Positions 12,136 to 23,337 of a stretch of 64,000 nt of DNA are shown in pieces. The DNA comes from Karstenula rhodostoma CBS 690.94 (Eukaryota > Ascomycota > Dothideomycetes > Pleosporales > Didymosphaeriaceae): positions 1,002,198 through 1,066,197 of the forward strand of contig MU001500.1 of assembly GCA_010093485.1 (NCBI GenBank). Reading direction: 5' to 3'. The first letter of the stretch is position 1. Every line of letters starts with the position of its first letter. The position numbers and the translations under genes are program-made. Under the pieces are notes generated by a model. The model was not told where the DNA came from and made no database searches. It saw only the letters and a program-made list of their open reading frames with translations.

Positions 12136-14198
12136 ATGCCGGCCTTCAAAGATGAGCAGATCATTGTATGACCTGCGTCGCCTGCCTCTGCAGTTTCCAC
12201 AGCGCTAATTCTTCTCGTGCAGATTATCGCGCCTGGCTCGGAGACGACGGTCGCGCAGCTGGGCCTACCCGAGAGCTTCACGCCCGCCCGCCTGCGCGTG
12301 CGTTCGCGCATGTTCCCCGCCGAAAAGCCTGGAGAATGGGAGCCGTACAAGATTCGCAGGCGGAACGACAAGCCCGAAGCACCTGCCGCCGAGCCGCAGG
12401 ACCGGGCGCCAGAAGGCGCCGTGAGCAAAACAAACGGCACCGAAGACGCCGTCTACGAAGAAGACCGAGTGTCTGAGGAGGGCGCCGTCTGGCCCATACA
12501 GGAGGGAAAGATTGTCGACTGGTCGTGCTTCTTCGCCCTCATCACTCACGTATACAACGCGCTTAACCCGCCGTTTCATACGCCGATACTCCTCATTGCA
12601 CAACCCGTGTGGACGCCCAAGGAACACGAAAAGCTCACGCAGTTCTTCTTCGAGAAGTTCAAGACGCCCGCTTTCGGGCTTATGGATGCAGCGCTCGCAT
12701 CCAGCTGGGCATATGGTGTACACACTTCCACCGTCGTAGACGTAGGCAAGGACAAGGTCGACGTCACCGCCATCAGCGAGTTCATACCTCACGTCCAGGG
12801 ACGCACCTCGTCTTTGGCCGGCTGCGGAGGCGAGGCGCTTACACAGAGTCTCTTCGCGAAGCTGGCACCAAGAAGCTGGAGTCGGGAGATGTGCGAGCAG
12901 CTGAAGAAGAGTCCCATATGCGAGATTCTCCCGGTTGGGACTCCCATGCCAGGCACCAAAGAAGCGGGCGAGGAGGAGAACATAACGAACCCCGCGGCTG
13001 CTGCGTCGACAGGTGCACCCGGCTCAGGACCCGCGGCTGCTGCCTCGATCGGCAATATTCCACGAGGCCCAGGTGCAGACACTGAGGTCGGTGATAATGA
13101 CGCCGACGAGGAGGGCGTTTTGGATGTAGCGAGCATCGTCACCGGAGGCAAGATGGAGGAGTACCTAGCCAAAAAGGAAAAGGAGAAGCTAGAGAAAGCC
13201 AATGCGAAGAAAAAGGGCGGTACGGATGCTGCTGCCGCTGCGAATGCGAATAAACCGATTAGGCTTCCTAATTCGCGACGCGAGAAGGCAACATTCTTCT
13301 ACGAAGACCACCGCTTGCTTGACAACCTCAAGAACATGAACCTGGGAAGTGAAAGGTTGGCGGAAATGCAAGTTCAGCTCGACGAGGGTCCGCTGAGGCA
13401 TGGCGAAGGTGCGAACGGCGAAGTAACTTCGGCTGCGGAAGCCAACGCTAGTGTTGATGCAGGGAATGCGAATAGCCGGTCGGGCCCAATAAGAAGGGAG
13501 CTTGAGGTTGGCACAGAGCGTTTCATGGGAGCCAGCAATGGTGTGTTGGAGAGAATAGCGGATGCTGTGCACCGAACCATCTCGTCCGTCGATGAAGTGA
13601 ACAAGCGCAGTGAGCTTTGGGATTCCCTGATTATCTGCGGTAACGGATCCAAAGTTCGAGGTAAGTCCACATACATGATCCAATCTGATCAATCTCCACT
13701 AACTACGTTGAAGGTTTCAAGGAGGCTCTCCTTTCCACCATTCAAGCGAAATACCTCATCTCACCCTCCTCGGCTACAATGTTCACCTCCGAAATCCCTT
13801 CCAACATCTCTACGCCCACCGGAACCGGCGCCAACACACCCCAGCCGCAATTCGGACCCCACGGCGGCGCTCCCTCGCATGTCAACCCTCTCCTCTACGC
13901 CGCCACTACCGCCCAGACACAGCACCTCATGCCTCACAACCCCACCTCCCATCTACCGGGTCTATCGCACAACGCGCACTCGTCACACGGCCAGACACCC
14001 ACCTCCATCAAATTAGTGAAGCCACCGGAATACTTCCCGGAGTGGAAGGATGTCGGCTTTGACGAGTCGGCATTCTTGGGCGCCCAGGTCGCTGCCAAAG
14101 TCATCTTCGTCGTAGACCAGGGACAGAGCAAGGGGTACATGACAAGGCCGGATTACAACGATCAAGGGCCCACTGGGATTCACGACTATGCGTTGTGA
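12136..14198 (+). CDS. ARP9: Actin-related protein Arp9-like subunit of SWI/SNF-RSC chromatin remodellers
   Basis: Three exons: 12136..12165, 12223..13660 and 13714..14198, giving 650 residues. The first exon encodes only MPAFKDEQII and joins to IIAPGSETTVAQLGLPESFT, the phosphate-loop-like start of the actin fold in fungal Arp9. Another actin-like block is SFFALITHVYNAL..PILLIAQPVW. The C-terminal part EYFPEWKDVGFDESAFLGAQVAAK corresponds to the last actin subdomain (IGG-like region replaced by FLGAQVAAK). Large Ala/Gly/Glu-rich insertions (residues about 240-350 and 430-520) fit an Arp rather than actin. Known role of the family: a nuclear regulatory module on the helicase-SANT region of the remodelling ATPase. 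RSC7/NPL6 of the same complexes lies at 37.8-39.3 kb. Assignment to Arp9 rather than another Arp is from remembered sequence resemblance. Confidence 0.78.
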
Positions 14199-14719
14199 GC
14201 CCCTTTCATTGTCGTGCTGAGGTCGGAGTTTGGTGGGCACTGGATATCCTTGACTGGCTTTGGTCTTTAGCAGCTGGAGAGATTAGCTTCTCCGCGGGGC
14301 GTTCAATATTCTGTAGAGAAAAAGTATTCGGAGTTTCTCAACTTTCAAACGGACGAGTAAAACCTACATACCTACGTCCCAGTCCATGTAATCCCGTGAA
14401 TGTGCAGTGGAGGTTATCTCTCGCCTTCGGCGACCGCCGGCCCTCTTTCAGCCACGTGCCCACACATTCCCGATCCGGCAACGCGCTAGCCCGAATCCCT
14501 CGCAGCTGCAAAAGCAACTCCACCGAAGAGCCACAGGCAAGCCGCGGCGGGCGGCGACATAGATAAACCTCCCACTTCCCTTTACACTTTCGGGTCGCTA
14601 CGCAGTTATGATACCCTGATTTTTTCTCTTTCAACCATAACATACATTTCGCGAAGGTAGCGACGCTTGTGTAACACCACTCCCCTTGTCATTGTAAACC
14701 TTGAAGGCTATCCATCGTC
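14199..14719. other. Intergenic, promoter of guanine deaminase
   Basis: 521 bp with no gene. It holds a GATA-type and a UaY-like motif (see the separate entry) and the leader of the purine gene downstream. Confidence 0.6.
14414..14440. promoter_or_regulatory. GATA-type site next to a UaY-like TCGG-N6-CCGG motif
   Basis: TTATCT (reverse complement AGATAA) at 14414-14419 and TCGGCGACCGCCGG at 14427-14440, about 280-305 bp upstream of the guanine deaminase ATG. In Aspergillus, purine-catabolic genes are induced by UaY (TCGG-N6-CCGA) and need the GATA factor AreA. The last base here deviates from the UaY consensus. Inference only. Confidence 0.25.
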
Positions 14720-16306
14720 ATGGCGGCTTCCGTTCCCGTTGAAAAAACGATATATCTCGGTGCTTTTGCGCATTGTGTTTCGCTCGCGGAGTTGGAGATT
14801 GTGGAGAAGGGAGCTCTGGGTGTGAATGAGCAGGGTGTGATAAGTTTTGTTGAGAAAGAGGTGGACGTCGAGGATGTAAGGAAAAGACATGATGGGTGGC
14901 ATGATGCGAGGATTGTGAGCGTGAAGGATGGGTTCTTTTTCCCGGGATTCATTGGTAAGTGTGTTTCTTCTTGAGGGGCGTTCAAAGAGAAGGACATGGT
15001 TTTAGGAATGGCCGCAACCTGAGAGCTATTGTATGTCAACATCGATGCTCGGTTTTCCATCGCAACTCCACCCTGTTTTTTAGTCTACCATGCAGTCATG
15101 CTGACGCTCCCAGATACACATACGCACGCACCGCAACATCCCAATACTGGCCTGTTCGGCAAAACCACCCTCCTGGACTGGCTCGACAAATACACCTTCC
15201 CAATGGAATCCTCCTTCTCCTCTCTGGACAAAGCATCCCGCATATACACCAACTTCGTCTCACGCACTCTTTCCCACGGCACTACTACCTGCGCTTACTA
15301 TGCAACACGGCATGTGGAGGCCACCAATCTTCTCGCCGATATTTGCCTTGCTCGTGGACAACGCGCCCTCGTCGGCCGCGTATGCATGGACCGCCTGAGT
15401 CCAGAGTACTACCGCGATGAGAGCGTCGAAAGTGCAGTGCAAGACTCCAAAGCCTGCATCAATTACGTCCGCAGCATCGACGCAGAAGGCTCAATCGTAA
15501 GGCCCATCATCACCCCGCGGTTTGCCCCAAGCTGCACCGCATCCTGTCTAGCGGGTCTAGGCAAACTAGCCCAGGAAACAGACGCCTTTGTCCAAACACA
15601 CGTCTCGGAAAACACATCAGAGTGCGCGCTCGTGAAGGAGCTCTTCCCAGATTCGGAATCTTACACGCACGTCTACGAGGAGGCGTCGCTCCTTACACCG
15701 AAGACGATCCTCGCACACGCTATCCATCTCTCGGCCGAGGAGCGGAAACTGATCAAAGAAAGGGGCAGCAAGATAAGCCATTGTCCGGCTTCCAACACCG
15801 CGCTGACGAGTGGGTGTTGCCCCGTCCGGGAACTTCTCAACGAAGGAATTACTGTAGGGCTGGGCACGGATGTGAGTGGGGGGTTCTCGCCTTCAATTCT
15901 CGAAGAAGCACGGCACGCTATTTGGACGTCACGGTTCGTCGCTATGGGTACGCCAGCGGCAGCGGCTTCCTCCCTCAACAACGCCGCTAAATTGTCCACT
16001 GCGGAAGCGCTATATCTCGCTACACGCGGCGGGGCTGCGGTCGTTGGACTGAAAGATAGAGTCGGAGGGTTCGAGGTTGGCAAGGAGTTCGATGTGCAGA
16101 TGATACGGTTGGGCAGCGTGCCAGAATATGGTGACAAGGAGGGTGCTTTTGGAGAGAATGGCGCTAGTGGACCGGTTGATTTGTTCGGATTTGAAAGTGC
16201 AGAGGAGAAAGTGGAGAAGTGGGTTTATAGTGGGGACGATAGGAGCTGTGTTGCTGTGTGGGTTAGGGGGAGGTTGGTGCATAAGACAGCGCGGTATGAG
16301 GCTTAA
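14720..16306 (+). CDS. GUD1: Guanine deaminase (amidohydrolase superfamily)
   Basis: Converts guanine to xanthine in purine salvage and catabolism; cytosolic and zinc-dependent. Two exons, 14720..14954 and 15114..16306, with a 159-bp intron; 475 residues, the usual size. Splicing restores the metal-binding motif PGFIDTHTHAPQ (His81 and His83). Other active-site residues in order are THVSEN (His241), ILAHAIHL (His280) and GLGTDVSGG (Asp331), the complete set for this family. SHCPASNTALTSG is the conserved block after the third metal ligand. The start is the first ATG in frame (MAASVPVEKTIYLGAF). It is the last of two genes read on this strand before the 1-kb gap to the pectate lyase. Confidence 0.95.
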
Positions 16307-17361
16307 ATGTTGGGATACACATATACTAGAGCGTGGCCGTTCATTCGGGAGGTTCAATCAGATGCAATTAAAGCAATTGTACGAACCGCGGTAGCATTAC
16401 AGTTCTAAGACAAAAATCCGAGTACAACCGGCGTTTGTCTTGCCTACCCTAGGGCAAAACATGTACTCAACTCTGTCCTAGCGCTGTATTAGCGAATATG
16501 CTAATGCGTGAGCGAAGTCCGGCATCAAGTTCAGGTAGCTCTTACGATACGCCTGACCTTTCGTGCGATGCATGAGCATATTCCATAATGCTGTAACTCC
16601 TGTGTATTTCGTGTTGTCTGTTGCTTCACATTCGGGCTTTGCTACCCCGACACACCGAAAACCACACCACCTACGGTAATGCGTGTGGGTGCAAACAATT
16701 TCATGAGCCGCCGACGTTAAGATGAAACGCCAAGTGTAGGTCAAACAATGCCTAGAAATCCTCTAAGCGATGGAATTGAATTTCACCGGAGTGTGGCTGG
16801 TACACCTGCATCTTCTGGCAACACCACACAATCAAGCAAATATCTACTTCAAAAGCATGACCCTTCCGTAGTGAGCAACATTTAGGATATACAATAGATA
16901 CTATTAGACATTCAGTACGATACGAACACACCTTAAGACAAAGCTACATCAACTCAACTCGCTGCGCGATTGAAACTTTGAAGTTCCGACCTCACGAACT
17001 CTAGCCACGCCGCAGTTACAACAGCCACCGCACGTCTCTCATACAGTGATAACGCTGCGGGAACGAACTCTGCAAGCGCCTCGGCCTTCCAAAAGAGGAA
17101 CCCCCCGTCATCTAATTTTTGAGACCTTCCCATTTCTAAAGATCCGCGGACGTAGTGTCGAGTAGGCGCGCTGGGCAGGGTCGACTGTCATCTTTCTATT
17201 CTACATAAGGGACACGAACCATGGCGATTCACCACTCCTCACGTCTCTCGTTCATCGTCTACCTTCGTACCTTCACATTCGTTAGATCCAGGTGATCTTT
17301 GTCATTTTCCGACCCCTACCTTCGCTTTTGACATCATCACCCAGAAATCCTTCTGTTCGAG
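16307..17361. other. Intergenic, no gene seen; promoter of the pectate lyase
   Basis: About 1.05 kb. Reading frames here are short and biased as expected by chance. The last 150 bp are C/T-rich leader sequence before the pectate lyase ATG. Confidence 0.6.
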
Positions 17362-18517
17362 ATGAAGTTCACTCAAGTTCAACTCGCAGTCCTTGTGGCT
17401 AGTGTCGCATCTGCGCAAACTCTCAACATCCCCACTCCGGCTGGGAGCGTTGTTCCGCTCTCTGAGCCTTCCGTTATTACTGGCAGCGAGGACTTCGGTA
17501 ACAAGGAGTTTGATCGAGGCCAGGCCTGTGACTCTGATGAGGACACCGGGAGTAACAACGCTGTTTTTATTCTCGAAGACGGTGCAAGCATCTCCAACGT
17601 GATTATCGGCGCAGACTCGCTCGAGGGAGTGCACTGCAAGGGTAAGACTCTCCTGCAGGATCGCCAGCTGTAACTAACATGCTCAAGGCTCCTGCACGCT
17701 CACCAACGTCTGGTTCCGTGACGTCTGCGAGGACGCCATCTCCATCCTCGGCACTGGCGATGCTACCATCGTCGGCGGCGGAGCCCAGGAGGCCAAGGAC
17801 AAAGTGGTCCAACACAACGGCATCGGCACTGTGACCATCAAGGACTTCACGATCGTCAACGCAGGCAAGCTCTACCGCAGCTGCGGCGACTGCACCGACA
17901 ACGAGGCCAAGTCCCCCCGCAAAGTCATCGTCGAGAATGTCCGCGCCTACGGCGTGACCAGCGACTTGATTGGCATCAACTCGAACTTCGGCGACTCTGC
18001 TTCCATCACCGGCTCGTGTGGTACCACCAAGGCCGTCTGCCGGGAGTACAAGGGCGTCAACAAGGGCGATGGTAAAAGCGAGAAGCTTGACACCAAGGAC
18101 AGCTGCGGCGGGGATCAGGGCAAGCTGGAGAAGCTTCCTGAGTGCGGTGCTGCTGATGCGCTGCCCGAGGTCGAAACTCCTGTTGATACCACCGCTCCCT
18201 CTGCTTCTGCTTCCGCAGCTCCCGTCGAGGAGGCACCGGAAGAGACTGCTGCACCTTCTCCCGTGGAGACTGAGGCACCGGCTGATGACGAGGAAGTCGA
18301 GGCGCCCATCGCCACTATTGTCCCTGAAGTCACCGCCGCGCCAACAACTCTTGTCACCAAAGCCAAGACGGCTGCGCCCGCAGCGACTGGTGGATCTTCC
18401 AGCGGGAGCGTTGCCAGGTGGGGACAGTGCGGTGGCTCTGGGTTCACTGGCTCGACTTCTTGCGCAAGCGGTGCAGTCTGTACCGAGATGAACGCTTACT
18501 ACTCCCAGTGCTTGTAG
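17362..18517 (+). CDS. Secreted pectate lyase (PL3) with C-terminal cellulose-binding CBM1
   Basis: Cleaves de-esterified pectin by beta-elimination outside the cell. Two exons: 17362..17641 and 17688..18517 (46-bp intron with TAACTAAC branch site); 369 residues. Signal peptide [20 protein letters not shown]. The parallel beta-helix domain (about 20-230) carries typical PL3 blocks: [52 protein letters not shown], then [15 protein letters not shown] and [11 protein letters not shown]. An acidic Pro/Thr/Ala linker follows (about 250-330). The C-terminus is a fungal CBM1: [15 protein letters not shown] ending in YYSQCL, with the four-cysteine pattern. The CBM1 suggests that the enzyme works on pectin within cellulose-containing plant cell walls. 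Confidence 0.94.
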
Positions 18518-19708
18518 ATGGTGGGGTCCGAGTGGATGCAGCTACCGACTTTATATGATGGGTGATTGTAGTGATGGAATGGGCTCATATGTATATATTA
18601 TTCTCAATCCACCTTTTTTAACTTCTCACATGAACGTTTTGAAAATTGCGATTGAGACTGTGGAGGAAGACCTTAGAAAGCTGGTCAGGTCCATATAGTA
18701 GTAGAACCTTTCCCATTATTATTAGGGCGCATACCCACTTGGCCTTTCAATTCCGGCTACAACTCTAGGGAAATGTTGCAACTGCATTTCTTGAAGGTTC
18801 CTCGCGTGGTTTTTGTTGCCCCCTAGCCTATTCTGGAGTAAAAAGGTGGGAATGTCGGCTGGAGACTATCAACACTTGTAGATTGCTGCGAATCTCTCAG
18901 GTGCGTGAAGTATATATAGTGGTATCAGGTGATATGTCCATTCCTACCTAGCTTTAAGTCTGGTTACAGCTTCTGCCGACCGCCTTTATTCCCGATGGCT
19001 CTGCCTACTCATCCTATCACGTAATCTCAACCTCACTAGCACTTTCTACGCGCCGAGGACGACCCATCGTGTAATCGTATTCTCGTGGATTGGGTGAGAG
19101 GAACGACGGCCTAGCTTTTGGACGAAAGTTTCAAGATTCCGGCTCGCTTATCTGAAACTTGCCTTCTGGTATAGTTGCAGTTTCGCAAGAGCGCATGTCA
19201 AATGTCGCGATAGACCTATTGCGGGCATGTAAACGAGATCGAAGAACTTCATACTATGCTAAAGATCATGTTTATATTTGCCGATGTAAGTGCCGGGAAA
19301 TAAGCTGCTGGTTACAAAGGCGGTACCACTAGCGAAAACATCCATCGAGGATGAAGATATTTATGAGGACGTATCTGGACGCCGTGGGAACACCCCCGTT
19401 GCCTTAGACCACTTGCCTTGCCTGAGCCCCTTCGTGTGATCTTCCAGTAGTGCGTCTCAACGAGTACTTTGCACGCGGCTGGTAGCCGCTCCTCGCAGCT
19501 CCCATTTACATATAAATGCCTGAGAACGAAGTGGGTACAATGCATCCTCATCAGCATCCACCGCTTCTTCCGTTTCTTCCTTCCTTTTACAACTTTCCAT
19601 TCTTTTGGCTGGTCCATCCACTCGTTTGCGCCTCTTAATCTTTTCAAATATACTTGCTTCTACACACCTTCTTTAAATCCGATTTAGAGTTACTGAACAA
19701 CAAGGACC
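18518..19708. other. Intergenic; promoter of the small secreted protein gene
   Basis: About 1.2 kb without a supported gene; contains a TATA box at 19511-19516 followed by pyrimidine-rich sequence up to the ATG at 19709. Confidence 0.6.
19511..19516 (+). promoter_or_regulatory. TATA box of the secreted-protein gene
   Basis: TATAAA in ACATATAAATG, about 195 bp upstream of the ATG at 19709, with CT-rich leader sequence after it. Confidence 0.45.
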
Positions 19709-20362
19709 ATGAAATTCTCCATCCTGCTTATGATCGCGGCGACCGCTTCGGCGGCAGTCGTTGCGCCTAGGCATCATAAGGGACGAAAGGGCGGGAATTC
19801 CGCAGCGCAGCAGGGCCAGGCAGCGCAGACTGGAAACGGAGCCACGCAGAATGCCCAGACGGGCAACCAGGCGACGACGGGTGGAGAGGCAGCTACTGGA
19901 AATAACAACCCGGCCGCGACAGGTGGCGGTGCTCTTGCGAGGGGCGCCGCCACCATTGTCTTGAAGGAGACGCTGGGAATCCCGGGCAACGAGTGTATCA
20001 CCTTCCGCAACAACGGTGAAATGGTAGATGCTGCCTGCGTCAACACGGCAGCTGATCGCCAACTTCAAGCATCCACCGTCAACGGTCAGCCTGTGCTCGC
20101 AGTCCAGCGCTCCTTCACCGCAGGCTTCCGTCAGGACCTCGTCGGTGTAGATGCTTGCGTCGGAAACAACGGCACCACCTTCCTCGCGCTACCTTGCGAT
20201 GATGCCAGCTTGGACCCCGTTACTTTCTCGAATAACAACTTGGTTGCTGCCAGTGGGGCGTGCCAGAGCGGTCATGACGACGCTGCACAGATAACGGTTG
20301 ACCAGTCAGGTCGGAATTGTGCTGAGTTAACGAGCACTGACACCGCGGCTACTCCTCCTTAA
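19709..20362 (+). CDS. Small secreted cysteine-containing protein, unknown function
   Basis: 217 residues, intronless. Signal peptide MKFSILLMIAATASA, then a basic stretch (RHHKGRKGG) that looks like a Kex2-type processing region, a Gln/Asn/Thr/Gly/Ala-rich segment (about 30-75), and a C-terminal domain (about 80-217) with six cysteines: ECITF, AACVN, DACVG, LPCDD, GACQS and NCAE. I do not recognise the domain. Size, secretion signal, even cysteine number and a TATA-type promoter fit an extracellular wall-associated or effector-like protein. Its low-complexity part resembles in style the repeat protein at 30.4-32.1 kb, but the cysteine domain is absent there. Confidence 0.8.
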   Translation: MKFSILLMIAATASAAVVAPRHHKGRKGGNSAAQQGQAAQTGNGATQNAQTGNQATTGGEAATGNNNPAATGGGALARGAATIVLKETLGIPGNECITFRNNGEMVDAACVNTAADRQLQASTVNGQPVLAVQRSFTAGFRQDLVGVDACVGNNGTTFLALPCDDASLDPVTFSNNNLVAASGACQSGHDDAAQITVDQSGRNCAELTSTDTAATPP

Positions 20363-21277
20363 ATGAGAACTGCAACGGAAGTGGGGATGTTAGATGGGTG
20401 GGTGCTGGATGGGCGATGAGGTAGCAATAAAGTATTGTAAACTAGTCGACGCGATGCAGTCCTGATCACTCGACACAATATATCAATGATCCAAAGTTTA
20501 AAAGCAACTTAGTGACTGAACTCACAGAACCTTGCGATCTCAACCACCGTTCCTGTAGCACTAAGTCAAATTTCTGTTTATCGCATTGCTCCTCCTGGAG
20601 TAACACAGTGCATGTTTTATGAGCTTTTTGCATCGATGGTATCGATAACTCTCCTGTTAGCATAGGTTTGTAGCCACACTTTTGTATCACATATCTTAGC
20701 TCTTCGTACCTAGTTGAGTGTGTCATTCTGAATCTCTAAAGTGGCCCGAGGAAGTTTTATCAAGGCGTCAATGAAGCTTTCGACATCGAAGCTCTAGGCG
20801 ATTGAAATTACTTAGATAGGAACTCGACACCCAACCTCAAGACGATTGATGGAACTGAGAAATTACTTTCAGAGTGCACCAGGCATTTGCAAAGTGTCGG
20901 ATGTCTCATGTTCGAAAGTGGAAGGAGATTAGAAAGCGTCCAGGTAGGAGTAGCGTAGATCATACCGCGCTAAAGCCGACCAGGATGCATGGGGAAAACA
21001 TGCTCACCTGCATCATCGTCATCGTCACCGACAGCAAAACATGCTCACTAACATCGCACCCATGCAAGCGCAAAGGATCGAGCCTCGTCCCCGCTCACTG
21101 CGGAGAAACGTAATCCCAGTCGTGCCATTTCCCCTGCAACGCTCAATGCCACGTCAACAAGCTCTCAAGATGCTCAAGACATAGCCCACGGCCTCGAAAA
21201 AAAGGACATTTAAATCCTCGTGGGCGAGTGGACGCTCGAGAAAAAGCATTTGACCTCTCGATCACCCATTACCCATC
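20363..21277. other. Intergenic with one copy of a 27-bp shared core
   Basis: About 915 bp between convergent genes. No supported gene. The segment 20583-20609 is nearly identical to 36973-37000 in an intron of the seven-helix receptor gene. Confidence 0.55.
20583..20609. repeat. Shared core, copy 1 (GCATTGCTCCTC..TAACACAGT)
   Basis: GCATTGCTCCTCCTGG followed by AGTAACACAGT matches GCATTGCTCCTCGTGG followed by GGTAACACAGT at 36973-37000, with two mismatches and one gap over about 27 bp. Flanks differ. No terminal repeats are obvious around this copy. Confidence 0.5.
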
Positions 21278-22232
21278 TCAATAAAACACAAACGCCCTAA
21301 CCTCGATGCTCTGCCTCGGAATCCCCGACCCTCGCGCGCCCAGATCAAACGAACAGTGCGGTACAGCAAGTTCCTGGCCCTTCTCGGAATCATATGCCTG
21401 GAAGATTGTAATCTCAGAGTCCAGCTGGTCTGGCACCCAGTACCACCTATGATTCGGATTGTGGTGGACCTGGTACACCTCGTTGGCAACCGTTGGGAAG
21501 ACCTCGTCGACGAGATAGAGGTCTTTCTCGCGGTCGACGGAGCGGGGCTCGAGGTAGGCCATGGGGAAGTCGCGGCAGGGGCCTGTGAGGGGTTTCCAGA
21601 TGCTGCGTGGAAGTGTGAGCAAGACTTGCGTGCCGAACGCTGGGGAACGGCGAGCGTACTTGATGACTTGGTATCGCGACTTCTTGACCTTCTCCTTGTC
21701 TGCACCGAAGTATTGCTCTAGTCGACCATCCAGTTCTCCCGTGGTGTAGTCTGCATCTTGTCGGTCCTTCGCGACTTACAAAGCGTGCGCATGACTGTTA
21801 CTTACCAATATGTGCACTCAAACTCGGCTGTGCCTCATCCTCATTCTTCTCCCCTGCATTCCTCTGCGGGAAACTCACCGCCCTCTTTCTCAGCATCCAG
21901 TCGAAGATGGTGACATCTTTTGCACCCAGCGCTTTGCACAAGCTGCGGTGTAGCTCGGGAAGGTACACACTTTCTATCCATGCGTCGTCGTCGAACAATT
22001 CGGGTTTCATGCCTTCGCTGTTAATACTGGCGAGTTTTATCCCGTTCTGGGAGTAGGTGAGGGAAGAGTTGCGCAGGTCGTGCATCTTGATGTTCTTGTA
22101 GGGCTCGATTTTGAAGTTGTTTTGGGGGAATCCTGGGGGCGCGGCATAGTGGAGGATGTAGCCTTTCTCGTCGGGCGGAGTGGCGGGGTCTTTGACGATG
22201 TAGCGGACTGAGGCTAGGAGGTTGTCGGCCAT
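21278..22232 (-). CDS. CmcJ/AsaB-like oxidoreductase (GA4-desaturase-type family), copy 1
   Basis: Two exons on the minus strand: 22232..21806 and 21750..21278 (55-bp intron); 299 residues. It begins MADNLLASVRYIVKDPATPP, and after the splice reads DYTTGELDGRLEQYFGADK. Family blocks are the N-terminal ASVRYI..DEKGYILHYA, the MHDLR block, a SRYQVIKYARRSPAFGTQVL-type strand, CRDFPMAYLEPRSVD, VYQVHHNPNHRWYWVPDQ and IFQAYDSEKG..AVPHCSFD. Members of this family act in fungal secondary metabolism or are orphan oxygenases; the precise reaction is unknown and I see no neighbouring biosynthetic cluster. A second member is at 52200-53054. Confidence 0.82.
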
Positions 22233-22985
22233 CGCGGAGGATTAGGTTCGAAGATTATAGTAAGAATTGGGATTTGCAAAGTGTGCGAGGAGCCAGGCTA
22301 AGAACATTGATACTTCGACGAGCATTTTGCGTTGTGGTGCTCGCGAGCTCGTATCGGGAGGGTTAGTGAAGCTCGTTACAGCTTGCAGGCCAAGCCCAAG
22401 GGTCTGCATTAGAACGCATGAGCACATTCGAGTGCTTTGTAGATACATTTAGCTGCATTTCTACGCGCATGTGGTGCCCTCGTGATGAGCATTGTGTACT
22501 TGAGTTCGAATGATGCAATCTGCAATGAAGGTTTACGACACCAATCAGTGCTGCTTGATACACGAAGGATTGCACCTGAGCATGAGCAGGTTTACGGTAG
22601 TCCTTGTGACTAGCGATTGATTTGTTCGTATTTCTATTCAGTCCTTTTTTCTTCCGTCGTATGTGAGGATGTAAGTGCGGCACTCCGATATTAGCTTGGA
22701 GGTTGTTTGAAGAACATCCAGCAATCAAAACCCACTGCCATGAACAAGGCAAGTTTCATGTGCTGGCTGTATGCGCACATTAGAGAAAGAAAATGCAGCA
22801 TCCCTACTAAGATGCCACACTTGACATCTGCCGACTAACTCGGAACGTGGACCAACACAGAAGCAGCCAACGCAACACCTCCTTATGCTACAATACAAAT
22901 AACCCTCTGCTCACCACCTCAATCTCACCACAATCATTCAATAACTACTCTTACAACTCCAATATCAATAACACTTTTGAACAAA
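22233..22985. other. Divergent intergenic region
   Basis: About 750 bp between divergent genes; no gene seen. The last 100 bp (22890-22985) are C/A-rich leader typical of a strongly expressed fungal gene. Confidence 0.55.
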
Positions 22986-23337
22986 ATGGCACCCACGCAG
23001 CAGCCCTGGTAGGCAGCCTAAAATTCGCATTTGTCTTTCCACCATCTTACAAGTACACAGGAAGTCCGTCTGGCCCCCGGCCGAGAAGGTCGCCGACCAA
23101 GCCGATGTCATCCCCGAGGGCATCTCCGCCGAGGAGGTCACCAACCAGCGTGCCTACGGCAGCCATGCTTCCAACACCAAGGGCCGCATTGTTCACCTCA
23201 AGAACTGTGAGTTGTTCTCGGAGATACAGTCGATTGATCAAGACTGACCTTCTGAGAAGAAACAGATGGGATTTGTCCCAGGCGGGGAGACCGTACCGTT
23301 CAAGGAGGGGATGGAGGAAAGGGTTCAGAATGTCTAG
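22986..23337 (+). CDS. Small hydrophilic protein of about 80 residues, frame uncertain at last junction
   Basis: I do not recognise this family. Exon 1 22986..23008 (MAPTQQPW) joins exon 2 23061..23206 in frame to give KSVWPPAEKVADQADVIPEG, ISAEEVTNQRAYGSHASNTK and GRIVHLKN. The next donor (GTGAGT at 23207) is strong and the natural acceptor is ACAG before 23266. However, the coding-looking last exon MGFVPGGETVPFKEGMEERV ending QNV-stop (23266..23337) is then one base out of frame. The in-frame alternative continues with sequence of non-coding character. Either a one-base error or polymorphism exists near the junction, or the splice is unusual. The composition (acidic, no cysteines, no signal peptide) suggests a cytosolic stress- or conidium-type protein, which is inference. 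Confidence 0.55.
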
